6,780 nt of DNA from an uncultured Acidobacteriota bacterium (GCA_903832475.1 CAILBQ010000427.1:1-6780); one strand, 5' to 3'. Shown: positions 1 through 5,919, numbered from the stretch's first letter. A program made the numbers and translations. The notes: a model not told the origin generated them from the sequence alone.

Positions 1-2
1 CA

Positions 3-719
3 GACACACAGACAGACAAATGGGGTATACCTCAAGGATCGCCCATCTCTGATCTCTTGGCCAACCTATACATGGTCGACTTCGACAAGCAGATGAGCGA
101 CCTCGCCAACTCACGGGGCGGTAAATACTATCGATACTCAGACGATATTCTTCTCGTTCTACCTGAGCCCGTAGAACGCTGGGAGGATGTACTGACGGCC
201 GTGCGGCAAATCCTGAGCGCCACTGCACCGCGTTTAGAATTCAAAGACTCAAAGACCCAGATATATCGATATTCTCTAGCGCACGAAGGCCTCACCCAGA
301 CCAACAAGCGGATCGATCTCCCTAAAGGTTCCGACGGGATTGAGTATCTCGGATTTCGCTACAACGGTAAGAGAATTTATCTACGTAATAACACTGTCTC
401 CAGAATCCAACGGAAGATCACGGCATCCGCGAGGAGCATGGCAAAAAGGCATGTCCACGAAAACCCGTCCTTGAGCCTCACAGAATTAATCGATTCTTTC
501 AACTACAGCCTTCTAATCGCAAAATTCGGAAGGGTCAAAGATTTCGATTCGACTGGACGCCGATACACATCATGGACCTTTTGGACCTACGTCACAAGAT
601 CGGCCGAAATTTTGGGCGAACTAGGGTCACCTATCATTCGGCAAGTCAACAGGTACAAATCGATCGCGCGAATGAGAGCGAAGAAAGCGATTGAGGAAGC
701 TTTAAAGAAAATGAGATAG
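3..719 (+). CDS. Reverse transcriptase, DRT/Abi-like (unknown-group), 5'-truncated by window edge
   Basis: C-terminal 238 codons of an RNA-templated DNA polymerase; the frame is open from base 3, so the TTG at 57 is internal and the true start lies upstream. Visible motifs are GIPQGSPISDLLANLYM (bases 24-74), the conserved RT block before the active site; YSDD (135-146), the metal-binding Y-x-D-D catalytic box; and YLGF (about 345-356), followed by a basic segment. The C-terminal part is helical and basic, with FWTYVTRSAEIL and a Lys/Arg-rich tail. There is no HNH or maturase domain as in group II introns, and I see no retron VTG motif. The layout fits the Abi/DRT (UG) RTs, known as phage-defence proteins; Drt2-like is my best guess, from memory. 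G+C is 43% and 38% in bases 121-180 and 361-420, against 67% in 2161-2220, suggesting horizontal transfer. The RT call is firm; the subclass and defence role are inference. Confidence 0.88.
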   Translation, partial: DTQTDKWGIPQGSPISDLLANLYMVDFDKQMSDLANSRGGKYYRYSDDILLVLPEPVERWEDVLTAVRQILSATAPRLEFKDSKTQIYRYSLAHEGLTQTNKRIDLPKGSDGIEYLGFRYNGKRIYLRNNTVSRIQRKITASARSMAKRHVHENPSLSLTELIDSFNYSLLIAKFGRVKDFDSTGRRYTSWTFWTYVTRSAEILGELGSPIIRQVNRYKSIARMRAKKAIEEALKKMR

Positions 720-723
720 AACC

Positions 724-776
724 GCCGGGTGCCCCACATCTTGCCTTTGAGATGTGGGATTCCCCACGCCTGATCC
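724..776. repeat. GGGTGCCCC-headed hairpin repeat, copy 1
   Basis: Starts 5 bases after the reverse transcriptase stop. The GGGTGCCCC head (727-735) runs into a perfect 9-bp stem, CCCACATCT (733-741) with AGATGTGGG (750-758), plus a T-G pair around loop GCCTTT. The element matches copy 2 (1081-1133) at 46 of 53 positions, including a GCCTGA tail. I recognise this as a dispersed palindromic repeat of acidobacterial genomes. It could also serve as the 3' end of the RT transcript, but no T-run follows. Confidence 0.75.
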
Positions 777-781
777 CTTCA

Positions 782-890
782 GGGCCAACGGCCCGCGTCA
801 TAGCAGCCCAGGCCAAAGCACGAGCGCAGCTCGCGCGGCGGCCTGGGTTGGCGATATCGGCTCGCAGCGAGGGCTGAAAGCCCGGCCCAT
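782..890. repeat. Cluster of nested GC-rich hairpins (dispersed structured repeat)
   Basis: Successive perfect inverted repeats: GGGCC-AAC-GGCCC (782-794); CCCAGGCC (807-814) with GGCCTGGG (840-847), enclosing CGAGC-GCA-GCTCG (821-833); CTCG-CAG-CGAG (861-871); and GGGCT-GAA-AGCCC (871-883), followed by GGCCCAT. The phrases 'GGCCAACGGCCCGCGTCATA' and 'GGGCTGAAAGCCCGGCCCAT' resemble dispersed intergenic repeats I know from acidobacterial and planctomycete genomes. The nested pairing suggests the unit is selected as RNA or as a folded strand. No coding function is supported, since the frames across it are arginine/proline-rich artefacts. Confidence 0.6.
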
Positions 891-981
891 CGAGTCTTGG
901 CAGACCTTAGACAGCACGGAACGAGTTCTCACGCATACACTTCAAGCCCGGGCCTTTTCTCCGCTCAAACGCGGCCCGCCC

Positions 982-1080
982 TCAAGCCGCAAACGTCCGC
1001 CCGCCCACCGTCAAATCCCCCAGCCCACCCAGCAACCCCGCCACCGAAACATCCTCGTCCAGCGCCTCCCAGTGCAACCC
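982..1080 (-). pseudogene. Fossil C-terminus of a DUF2442-type protein
   Basis: The minus strand reads GLHWEALDEDVSVAGLL, then GGLGDLTVGGRTFAA and a TGA stop (982-984). G-L-H-W-x-x-L-D-E-D-x-S-V-x-G-L-L is the typical C-terminal signature of DUF2442 proteins, small proteins of about 80-100 residues often found in toxin-antitoxin-like settings. Only about 32 codons remain. The similarity ends at base 1080, exactly where hairpin copy 2 begins, and no start codon or N-terminal part is visible. I read this as a remnant truncated by the repeat or by a rearrangement that used it. The family assignment is from memory of the motif. Confidence 0.55.
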
Positions 1081-1133
1081 CCCGGGTGCCCCACATCTCG
1101 CTTTTGAGATGTGGGATTCACCGAGCCTGAACC
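1081..1133. repeat. GGGTGCCCC-headed hairpin repeat, copy 2
   Basis: Head GGGTGCCCC (1084-1092), perfect 10-bp stem CCCACATCTC (1090-1099) with GAGATGTGGG (1106-1115), loop GCTTTT, then ATTC and a GCCTGA tail. Same orientation as copy 1. Relative to copy 1, the T-G pair at the top of the stem is a C-G pair here, so pairing is kept or improved. It abuts the DUF2442 fossil directly. Confidence 0.75.
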
Positions 1134-1163
1134 GTCCGCACGAGTCAATTGGCAACCCCGGGC

Positions 1164-1198
1164 GGGTGCCCCCGGTCCCTCGCATTTGGGGACCGGGG
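1164..1198. repeat. GGGTGCCCC-headed hairpin repeat, copy 3 (different stem)
   Basis: Same head, GGGTGCCCC (1164-1172), but a different 10-bp perfect stem: CCCCGGTCCC (1170-1179) with GGGACCGGGG (1189-1198). The loop TCGCATTTG echoes the CGC...TTT loops of the other copies. Head and loop are shared while both stem arms have changed together, so this looks like a relative with a swapped stem. Confidence 0.65.
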
Positions 1199-1359
1199 AC
1201 AACATCATTACGAGTCAAGCATCACCGTTCTGATAGCCGCCTTCGAGTCCTGGACGAAGCGGAAACCGGAAGCCGTGCGAGAAAAATTTCAAGCAGGAGA
1301 GATGCAAGGAAGGATGGCAATTTTCCCGCGCTCCCATGAGCCCTCGCGCTGGTGCCTGC
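1199..1359. other. Gene-free spacer downstream of the topoisomerase gene
   Basis: No promoter, RNA gene, terminator with T-run or recognisable coding remnant was found. The plus strand has a short open stretch reading ESWTKRKPEAVREKFQAGEM, which looks protein-like, but it matches no family I know and lacks a ribosome binding site. Confidence 0.4.
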
Positions 1360-2466
1360 CTACCCGTCCTGCGGCCTTTTCGCCGCAATGCGCTGATCCA
1401 GCAACAGCATGAGGTTTCGTTCCGGACGCGTAAGGGTGTGGGGCTGCCGCGCAGCTTCCTCTTCCACTCGCTCCTCAAACGCCCTGGCCAGTTCGCCTCC
1501 TAGATACGTTTCCAGCACCGCCGGGTGGACATAGCATTTGCGGCATACCGAAGGCGTATTGCCAAGGTGCTTCGCCACAGTCTTGATAGCAGCAACCACA
1601 TTCCGCTTCGCCTCCGTCTCCGACCCGAACTGCTCGAATTCGCGAAGCAGAGAACAGGCCAGCACCGTGCCTGCCCATGTGCGAAAGTCTTTGGCCGTGA
1701 AGTGATCGTTCGTGATCTCAGCCAGATAAGCATTCACATCGGCCGAGTCGACGGAGTGATGCGTGCCATCCTCGTCAAGGTACTGGAACAGTTCGTATCC
1801 GGGCAGATCCAGGCACCGCTTGATGATGCCGGCAAGCCTCCGGTCTTTGAGCCCAATCGTATGTTGAACACCGCTCTTGCCCTTGAACTTGAAGCGAACG
1901 GTCGATCCGTCCACGTCCACGTGGCGATTGCGCATCGTGGTCAAACCGTAAGACTTGTTTTCCCGCGCGTATTCCTCATTGCCGATGCGGATAAAGGTTG
2001 TCTCAAGCAGGCGCACGAGCGCCGCCAGAAGCTTCTCCCGAGGCAGGCCGGGAAGCGCAAGATCCCTCTCGACTCGCTTCCGGATGGTCGGGAGCGCTTC
2101 GCCAAAAAGCCGCATACGTTCATATTTTGTTTCGTCGCGCACCTCGCGCCAGCGCGGGTGATATCGAGACTGTTTGCGTCCCCTCGCGTCGCGGCCGGTG
2201 GCCTGCAGATGCCCGTTCGCATTCGCACAAATCCACACATCTGTCCACGCGGGCGGAATCACCAGCGACTTGATGCGCGCCAGCGTTGCCTTGTCGCGCA
2301 GCGGTGAACCGTCCGGATTGACATAGCGAAAGGATTTGCCCCGGCGCAGGCGGCGAATGCCCGGTCGTGCGTCGGTGACATAGCGCAGTCCCGCCGCTTT
2401 GGCCGATTCCTGCGGATCGGTAACGGCACTGACTTCAGAGTCGGGTTCAGCGGTCAGCATCGGCAT
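1360..2466 (-). CDS. DNA topoisomerase IB (bacterial, poxvirus-like)
   Basis: 368-residue type IB topoisomerase, which relaxes supercoils by nicking one strand through a 3'-phosphotyrosine intermediate. The N-terminal domain (about 25-110) includes LVIPPAWTDVWIC, where bacterial members contact DNA; the catalytic domain covers about 115-325. Catalytic residues are all present: R160 (FIRIGNEEY), K197 (FKGKSG), R262 (KDFRTWAGT), N303 (LGNTP) and Y312 (CRKCYVHP). The spacings 37, 65, 41 and 9 equal those I recall for the Deinococcus radiodurans enzyme (R137, K174, R239, N280, Y289), where Asn replaces the poxviral and eukaryotic His. The length is normal for the family. The ATG at 2466 has only a weak ribosome site (GAG 9-11 bases upstream); M3 is an alternative start. 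No operon partner is visible, and a long leader with a hairpin and short ORF precedes it. Such enzymes are accessory in bacteria that also carry gyrase and topoisomerase IA. Confidence 0.95.
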   Translation of the reverse strand: MPMLTAEPDSEVSAVTDPQESAKAAGLRYVTDARPGIRRLRRGKSFRYVNPDGSPLRDKATLARIKSLVIPPAWTDVWICANANGHLQATGRDARGRKQSRYHPRWREVRDETKYERMRLFGEALPTIRKRVERDLALPGLPREKLLAALVRLLETTFIRIGNEEYARENKSYGLTTMRNRHVDVDGSTVRFKFKGKSGVQHTIGLKDRRLAGIIKRCLDLPGYELFQYLDEDGTHHSVDSADVNAYLAEITNDHFTAKDFRTWAGTVLACSLLREFEQFGSETEAKRNVVAAIKTVAKHLGNTPSVCRKCYVHPAVLETYLGGELARAFEERVEEEAARQPHTLTRPERNLMLLLDQRIAAKRPQDG

Positions 2467-2575
2467 GGTTTGCTCGAAACTGCCGCGTCAAATCTGCAAC
2501 ACATGGACAGCTTGGATGCAGGCGAAGAGAATGAGGAGAAAGGCGAGCGAAGTTATATTTGCGCCAGACGCAACA

Positions 2576-2617
2576 ACGGCCTGAGCATTGAGCCCATTGC
2601 TGGGGTGCTCAGGCCGT
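2576..2617. repeat. 12-bp perfect inverted repeat (hairpin) in the topoisomerase leader
   Basis: ACGGCCTGAGCA (2576-2587) is the exact reverse complement of TGCTCAGGCCGT (2606-2617). The 18-base spacer has its own small stem, CCCA (2593-2596) with TGGG (2601-2604), around TTGC. It lies about 110 bases upstream of the topoisomerase start. Neither strand has a T-run after the stem, so it is not a standard intrinsic terminator; an operator, attenuator-like leader structure or palindromic repeat all fit. Confidence 0.7.
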
Positions 2618-2736
2618 GGCTGGGTGAACTGTTGGGATTGGCGTTCTTGACTAAGGCACTCGCGCTTCAAGCGAATTGCCAGTGGCCAGACGGGGATTCT
2701 CCGCCGGGACTTACTCTGGGGCTGGGGCGCGATGCC

Positions 2737-2808
2737 CTAGGCCTCAGTCACCTCACGTTGATCGATACTGTGGTACGAACAACTGTCTGAATTCATAGGC
2801 TGGATCAT
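2737..2808 (-). CDS. Candidate leader peptide / short ORF (23 or 19 codons, ends in TAG)
   Basis: GGAGG (2813-2809), preceded by AAA, touches an ATG at 2808; a second in-frame ATG at 2796 lies 12 bases beyond the GGAGG and is the likelier start. From the first ATG it reads MIQPMNSDSCSYHSIDQREV, then TEA and TAG (2739-2737). The same frame stays open after the TAG to 2488, 82 more codons, ending in a hydrophobic stretch (ITSLAFLLILFACIQAV). It could therefore be a leader peptide, a larger small membrane protein broken by one amber codon, or chance. I do not recognise the peptide. The strong ribosome site and a possible promoter just upstream are the only reasons to call it; without conservation data this stays weak. 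Confidence 0.3.
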   Translation of the reverse strand: MIQPMNSDSCSYHSIDQREVTEA

Positions 2809-2829
2809 CCTCCTTTCCCGTGTGAACAG

Positions 2830-2859
2830 ATCATAGCCAAGAACCGTATTCCAAGTAAA
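2830..2859 (-). promoter_or_regulatory. Possible sigma70-like promoter for the leader ORF / topoisomerase IB
   Basis: Minus strand TTTACT (2859-2854), an 18-base spacer, then TATGAT (2835-2830). The -10 is one base from consensus; the -35 is weaker. The GGAGG ribosome site at 2813-2809 follows about 17 bases later, so position and direction fit. A transcript from here would reach the topoisomerase after roughly 360 bases of leader. Confidence 0.35.
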
Positions 2860-3050
2860 GGCTCTGGTCGCGATCCGTCGATTCCTGTTTGAGCGGAATC
2901 AACAAACCACTCACGTCGAGGGAAATCCGAAGGACACGGCTTGCTGATGCTGCGTGTCAAACGAATGTCGCGCCATGAGAAATCGCCCCGCCTCCAGCTG
3001 AGGTGACGACCGCGGCAGGGACTTTTTTCACTGGCAAGCCAACCACCGTT

Positions 3051-3095
3051 GGCGCAGCCCGGATTTGGAATCACAAGACGTCTCCCGGCTGCGCC
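3051..3095 (-). terminator. Stem-loop downstream of the surface-protein gene
   Basis: GGCGCAGCC (3051-3059) pairs perfectly with GGCTGCGCC (3087-3095), and two further G-C pairs form past a bulged base. It begins 17 bases after the stop of the minus-strand gene ending at 3113, the usual place for a transcript 3' end. No U-tract follows on the minus strand, so it may only stabilise or partly terminate the message. Confidence 0.35.
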
Positions 3096-3112
3096 CATCC
3101 AACATTCTCGAT

Positions 3113-5761
3113 TTACGGTTTGCTCGCTACCGGCGGCTTGATTTGAGGCCGAAGGCTGCTGATCGGAGTACCTGACTCCTTCACCTGAGATTCACGCAGA
3201 GCTTGTATGCGCTTCATCTGGTGTGGCCGCCGTCCCCATTCCACCTGCTTCTCTGCGGGCTGGCCGTAAACCTCCGGGTGAATATAGAAGCCGCGTTCGT
3301 TCTCCGGTTTCTCGCGCTCGACGATGAGAGGGTTTGCCTTGGCGTAAGCATCCTGGCGGATGCCTGTCACCTGCCACGAAACCTCGACGTGCGAGGCGTT
3401 GGTCATGATGGTGAACTTCTTGTTGGCGATCTTGTCCTTGATGATGGCCTGCGCAAACTGGCCCAGCACCGTCAGCTGATAGCGGAAATCGCCGTTCTCG
3501 GTCTCAAACCAGTCCGGAAGCTGGATGGTGGCCAGGCCAAGTTCGTCGGTGGTGACGTTGCCGCTGTACATGTTCATCATCTCGGAGGATTGAACCGAGG
3601 CATGAGCGAGATACTTGTTTCCAGGATCGACAGGGTCGTCCAAGGTGACGACTATCTTGCCAGTGTTAACCGTTCCCGTGACGTCGATGTTTCCTTCAAA
3701 GAACCCCGCAATACGGCCCGTTCCGCCCATGGCATAGATGCCATAGCTGCCATAGGTCCCACCGCCACCAAAGGCATCGATGCCATCGCCGCCGTAGAGG
3801 CTTCCATTGCCACCATGTGCCTCGATGCCACCACCTCCAGATTCGGCTCCGCCACCACCGGAGGCGCTGATGCCTGTACCGCCGTCATTGCCGCCGCCGC
3901 CGTAAGCATTGACGCCATCGCCGCCGTTGTTGGCGGAGCCGTTCCCGACACCACCGTGCGCGGTGATGCCTGCGCCACCCGTGTATTGCGTTGCAGTACC
4001 ACCCGGAGCTGCGGACGCGCCTCCGTAAGCGTCGAGGCCATCGGCGGCAGTGGTGATGCTGTCCGGGGGAGTGCCGCCTTCAAGGATCGCGCCTATTCCG
4101 GCATTGCTGATACCGACCAGGCCGGTAGCCCCCGAATTCGTCAATCCATAGACGGCAGCGTCCCCGGCGGATGTGCTGTTGCTCTGGCCATAGATCCCGC
4201 TGGAGTTGCCGCTAAAGCCCTCCACCCCCGGATACTGCGTGCTGGTGCCTAAAACCGCGACGTGGGCGCTCGCGTCGCCCCAGACGCCGGCGATGCCATT
4301 GAAGCCCGAAGTGTTCCCGGTTCCCGCCACGCCAAAGACGCCGGCAGTGTGCAAAATGCTGCCGCCCGTGGTGCCGAGCACACCATCCGCACTCCCGGAA
4401 ACTGCAAGCTGGGCCTGGCCGGTCGGAGTCGTGCCAATACTCACCTGCCCGGACCCGGCGATCGACATGCGCGAAGTGTAACTGGTGAAGAAGTCGAGGC
4501 CATACTGGTTGCCTCCTGCGGTCCGCTTCGAAGCCATCCCCTCTCCAGATGCCTGTCCCAGGCGCAGCCCCGGCGAGATGCCTCCGTTGTTCTTGTTCTG
4601 GTTGTCGATGTTCATATCCAGGTTTGTGTACAGGCTGGGCACAAAAACATTGCTGCCCGAGTAGGTGTTGTTGCCGGTCAGCGTGGGAATCTGCGTCGTA
4701 TTGACGCTCAAGGTGACGTCGCCCGACTTCCCTCCGCCAGTTAGACCGGTTCCGGCAGTCACACCTGTGATAGTTCCGCTGCCGCCGGCTCCTGGAAAAG
4801 TCTGCCCGGCTGCAAAGTGCATGGTGCCGTTTGCATTGATATAGAAGCCCGTCTCAGATCCAGAAGCGCCGGTCCCGTTGCTATAAAGCAGGTTGAGGGT
4901 CGCCCCGGGAGCGGCCGTGTTGTTGCCTGTCGGCACCGCCTGCCAGTCGAAGGACGGTTCCACCTTGGCCTTGCTGCTCGAGTTATAAACCTGCGCAGCC
5001 AGATTGAGCGGATAGGAGGGCACTCCGGCCGTCGCAGATGCAGCACCGTCAGGCGTCACGGATAACTCCCCTCGAATGTCGGAAGGTCCGTTGACATCCA
5101 GAGTGACGGCCGGTCCGGTGGTGTTGATGCCGATTTTTCCCGCGTTCTGCGTGATCCCGGAGTTGGCAATGATCGAGGCGCCGCTGAACAGAGGAAGGCT
5201 TCCTGAAGTGCCCCCCGTGGTTGTCACGGTTGACGTGGCGTCCGGTTTTACGCCGTTAGCTTCCATCGCGCCGGAGGCGGTGGTCCCAGCGAGAGCAAAG
5301 GCCGATGCCGGCAAGCCGCCAAGTGTCGTAGCATCGGCTGCCTTGAGCGCGTACGGAACGCTGGCCAGCAGAATGCGCGACTGCGGCGCCTGGCCGGAAA
5401 TCTGTGCCTCCAACCAACGTGCTTCGCCGCTGGCAAACAGATCGGCGGGCAGACCGCTGGGGTTGGCTGCTCCCAGTTGAACCTTGTAATGGCCCGTATT
5501 ATCTACCGCAATCGATTGGGTTTCAGTCCACAGCGGTTCACCGCCGGCTTCATCCTTGAAAATCTGGAAGGTGACGGAAGCCTCGCCGGCGAGCGGTTTT
5601 CCATCGGCGTTGAACGCGATGCCAGTGAACGGCACAAGCGCCGGGATCGCCGTTGGAGCCGACGCTGCCGCTGGCGTGCGCGGGGGAGTTGGCGTCTGTC
5701 CGGACGCGGCGGCAAAAGGTACAGCGAGTGTGAGTGCGAACATCAACTTGGAAAACTCCAT
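3113..5761 (-). CDS. Large secreted surface/fibre-like protein with Gly-rich repeats
   Basis: 882 residues, exported and probably cell-surface or extracellular; no enzymatic domain seen. I start at the ATG at 5761 because GGAGG lies 4 bases upstream and the first residues (MEFSKLMFALTLAVPFAAA) form a signal peptide; a GTG at 5863 would bury it and has no ribosome site. Domains in order: Pro/Ala linker; a beta-rich N-terminal module (about 45-150) ending in SVPYALKAADATTLGGLPAS, common to many bacterial fibre-like proteins; tail-fibre-style ITGVTAGTGLTGGG near the middle; about 440-570 repeated G-V/I-x-G units (GVLG, GVFG, GVWG, GIYG); the Gly-rich block 574-680; then a non-repetitive C-terminal module (about 690-850, LPDWFE, FRYQLTVLGQFAQA, SWQVTGIRQDAYA) that I know as recurrent in acidobacterial proteins but cannot name. 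The tail is basic and Pro-rich. It is divergent from the sigma factor gene. Adhesion or envelope structure is inference. Confidence 0.85.
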   Translation of the reverse strand: MEFSKLMFALTLAVPFAAASGQTPTPPRTPAAASAPTAIPALVPFTGIAFNADGKPLAGEASVTFQIFKDEAGGEPLWTETQSIAVDNTGHYKVQLGAANPSGLPADLFASGEARWLEAQISGQAPQSRILLASVPYALKAADATTLGGLPASAFALAGTTASGAMEANGVKPDATSTVTTTGGTSGSLPLFSGASIIANSGITQNAGKIGINTTGPAVTLDVNGPSDIRGELSVTPDGAASATAGVPSYPLNLAAQVYNSSSKAKVEPSFDWQAVPTGNNTAAPGATLNLLYSNGTGASGSETGFYINANGTMHFAAGQTFPGAGGSGTITGVTAGTGLTGGGKSGDVTLSVNTTQIPTLTGNNTYSGSNVFVPSLYTNLDMNIDNQNKNNGGISPGLRLGQASGEGMASKRTAGGNQYGLDFFTSYTSRMSIAGSGQVSIGTTPTGQAQLAVSGSADGVLGTTGGSILHTAGVFGVAGTGNTSGFNGIAGVWGDASAHVAVLGTSTQYPGVEGFSGNSSGIYGQSNSTSAGDAAVYGLTNSGATGLVGISNAGIGAILEGGTPPDSITTAADGLDAYGGASAAPGGTATQYTGGAGITAHGGVGNGSANNGGDGVNAYGGGGNDGGTGISASGGGGAESGGGGIEAHGGNGSLYGGDGIDAFGGGGTYGSYGIYAMGGTGRIAGFFEGNIDVTGTVNTGKIVVTLDDPVDPGNKYLAHASVQSSEMMNMYSGNVTTDELGLATIQLPDWFETENGDFRYQLTVLGQFAQAIIKDKIANKKFTIMTNASHVEVSWQVTGIRQDAYAKANPLIVEREKPENERGFYIHPEVYGQPAEKQVEWGRRPHQMKRIQALRESQVKESGTPISSLRPQIKPPVASKP
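3722..4042 (-). repeat. Imperfect tandem repeats encoding a GI-x-A-x-GG glycine-rich block
   Basis: About seven units of 14-23 residues (574-680 of the protein), each starting x-G-I/L/V-x-A-x-G-G and closing in GG: for example DGVNAYGGGGNDGG, TGISASGGGGAESGG, GGIEAHGGNGSLYGG and DGIDAFGGGGTYGS. The variable residues (Y, H, S, F, M) sit at one fixed position per unit, which suggests a regular beta-solenoid or stacked-turn fold. DNA copies are degenerate, so recent slippage is unlikely. Confidence 0.75.
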
Positions 5762-5765
5762 AAAT

Positions 5766-5770
5766 CCTCC
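5766..5770 (-). promoter_or_regulatory. Shine-Dalgarno GGAGG deciding the surface-protein start
   Basis: Minus strand reads GTGGAGGATTTATG: GGAGG is 4 bases before the ATG at 5761. This site, together with the signal peptide that follows, fixes the start 34 codons inside the longest open frame. Confidence 0.7.
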
Positions 5771-5902
5771 ACAGAACGGGCGTCCTGTCCGAACAAACCC
5801 GAACGATGCTGAAATGAGTGGCAATGAAACGAGGGAGTGGCTAAGCTTGTTTTTCCCCTTCACTCATAGCTGCGAAATGGAAGGAAATACGGGATCATCT
5901 AT

Positions 5903-5919
5903 TTCTCGACCATCGAGAA
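5903..5919. promoter_or_regulatory. Palindrome TTCTCGA-CCA-TCGAGAA, candidate operator
   Basis: Perfect 7-bp inverted repeat with a 3-base centre in the divergent intergenic region, about 44 bases upstream of the -35 of the sigma-gene promoter and about 140 bases upstream of the surface-protein start. Size and symmetry suit a dimeric repressor or activator. No regulator is identified. Confidence 0.4.

Larger units (their letters stand above)
2467..3112. other. 646-base intergenic region upstream of topoisomerase IB
   Basis: Gap between the starts/ends of two minus-strand genes. It contains, in minus-strand order, a stem-loop (3095-3051), a GC-rich stretch with a six-run of T on the plus strand (3023-3028), a possible promoter (2859-2830), a strong GGAGG with a short ORF (2808-2737), and a 12-bp hairpin (2617-2576). 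A 97-codon minus-strand frame (3098-2805) lies here, but it has no good ribosome site or family resemblance and I do not call it a gene. A weak GATTCC/GGAATC inverted repeat lies at 2880-2900. Confidence 0.5.

Noticed and set aside
724..890. RT-associated template RNA (msr/msd-like) downstream of the reverse transcriptase
   Set aside because: Hairpins resemble dispersed genomic repeats, and the head recurs at 1084 and 1164 away from the RT, so a repeat cluster is the simpler explanation.
724..1198. CRISPR-like array from the repeated hairpins
   Set aside because: Only three copies, irregular spacing (about 300 and about 30 bases), and the third has a different stem.
754..1218. Several overlapping open frames on both strands (about 65-117 codons)
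   Set aside because: They run through the palindromic repeats, are rich in Pro/Arg/Ser and have no ribosome sites; only the DUF2442-like tail in one of them looks like former protein.
1200..1330. Plus-strand open stretch containing ESWTKRKPEAVREKFQAGEM
   Set aside because: Looks somewhat protein-like but matches no family I know, lacks a start signal, and is too short to support a call.
1525..2307. 260-codon plus-strand frame opposite topoisomerase IB
   Set aside because: Antisense shadow of a gene whose catalytic residues are intact; composition is not protein-like.
2737..2739. Recoding of the in-frame TAG (pyrrolysine or readthrough)
   Set aside because: No downstream insertion-type signal or matching machinery is visible; a plain stop or a chance open frame is far likelier.
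2880..2900. GATTCC/GGAATC inverted repeat as an operator
   Set aside because: Only 6 bp with a 9-base spacer; expected by chance in a region of this size.
2805..3098. 97-codon minus-strand frame following the surface-protein gene
   Set aside because: No convincing ribosome site, no family resemblance, crosses a stem-loop and a possible promoter, and codon usage looks random.
3203..4252. 349-codon plus-strand frame, Ala/Val/Ile-rich
   Set aside because: Mirror of the glycine-rich coding repeats on the other strand; the minus-strand protein has a signal peptide, ribosome site and recognisable modules.
5762..5863. Extension of the surface protein to the GTG at 5863
   Set aside because: No ribosome site at the GTG, and it would place 34 residues before an obvious signal peptide that has its own GGAGG.
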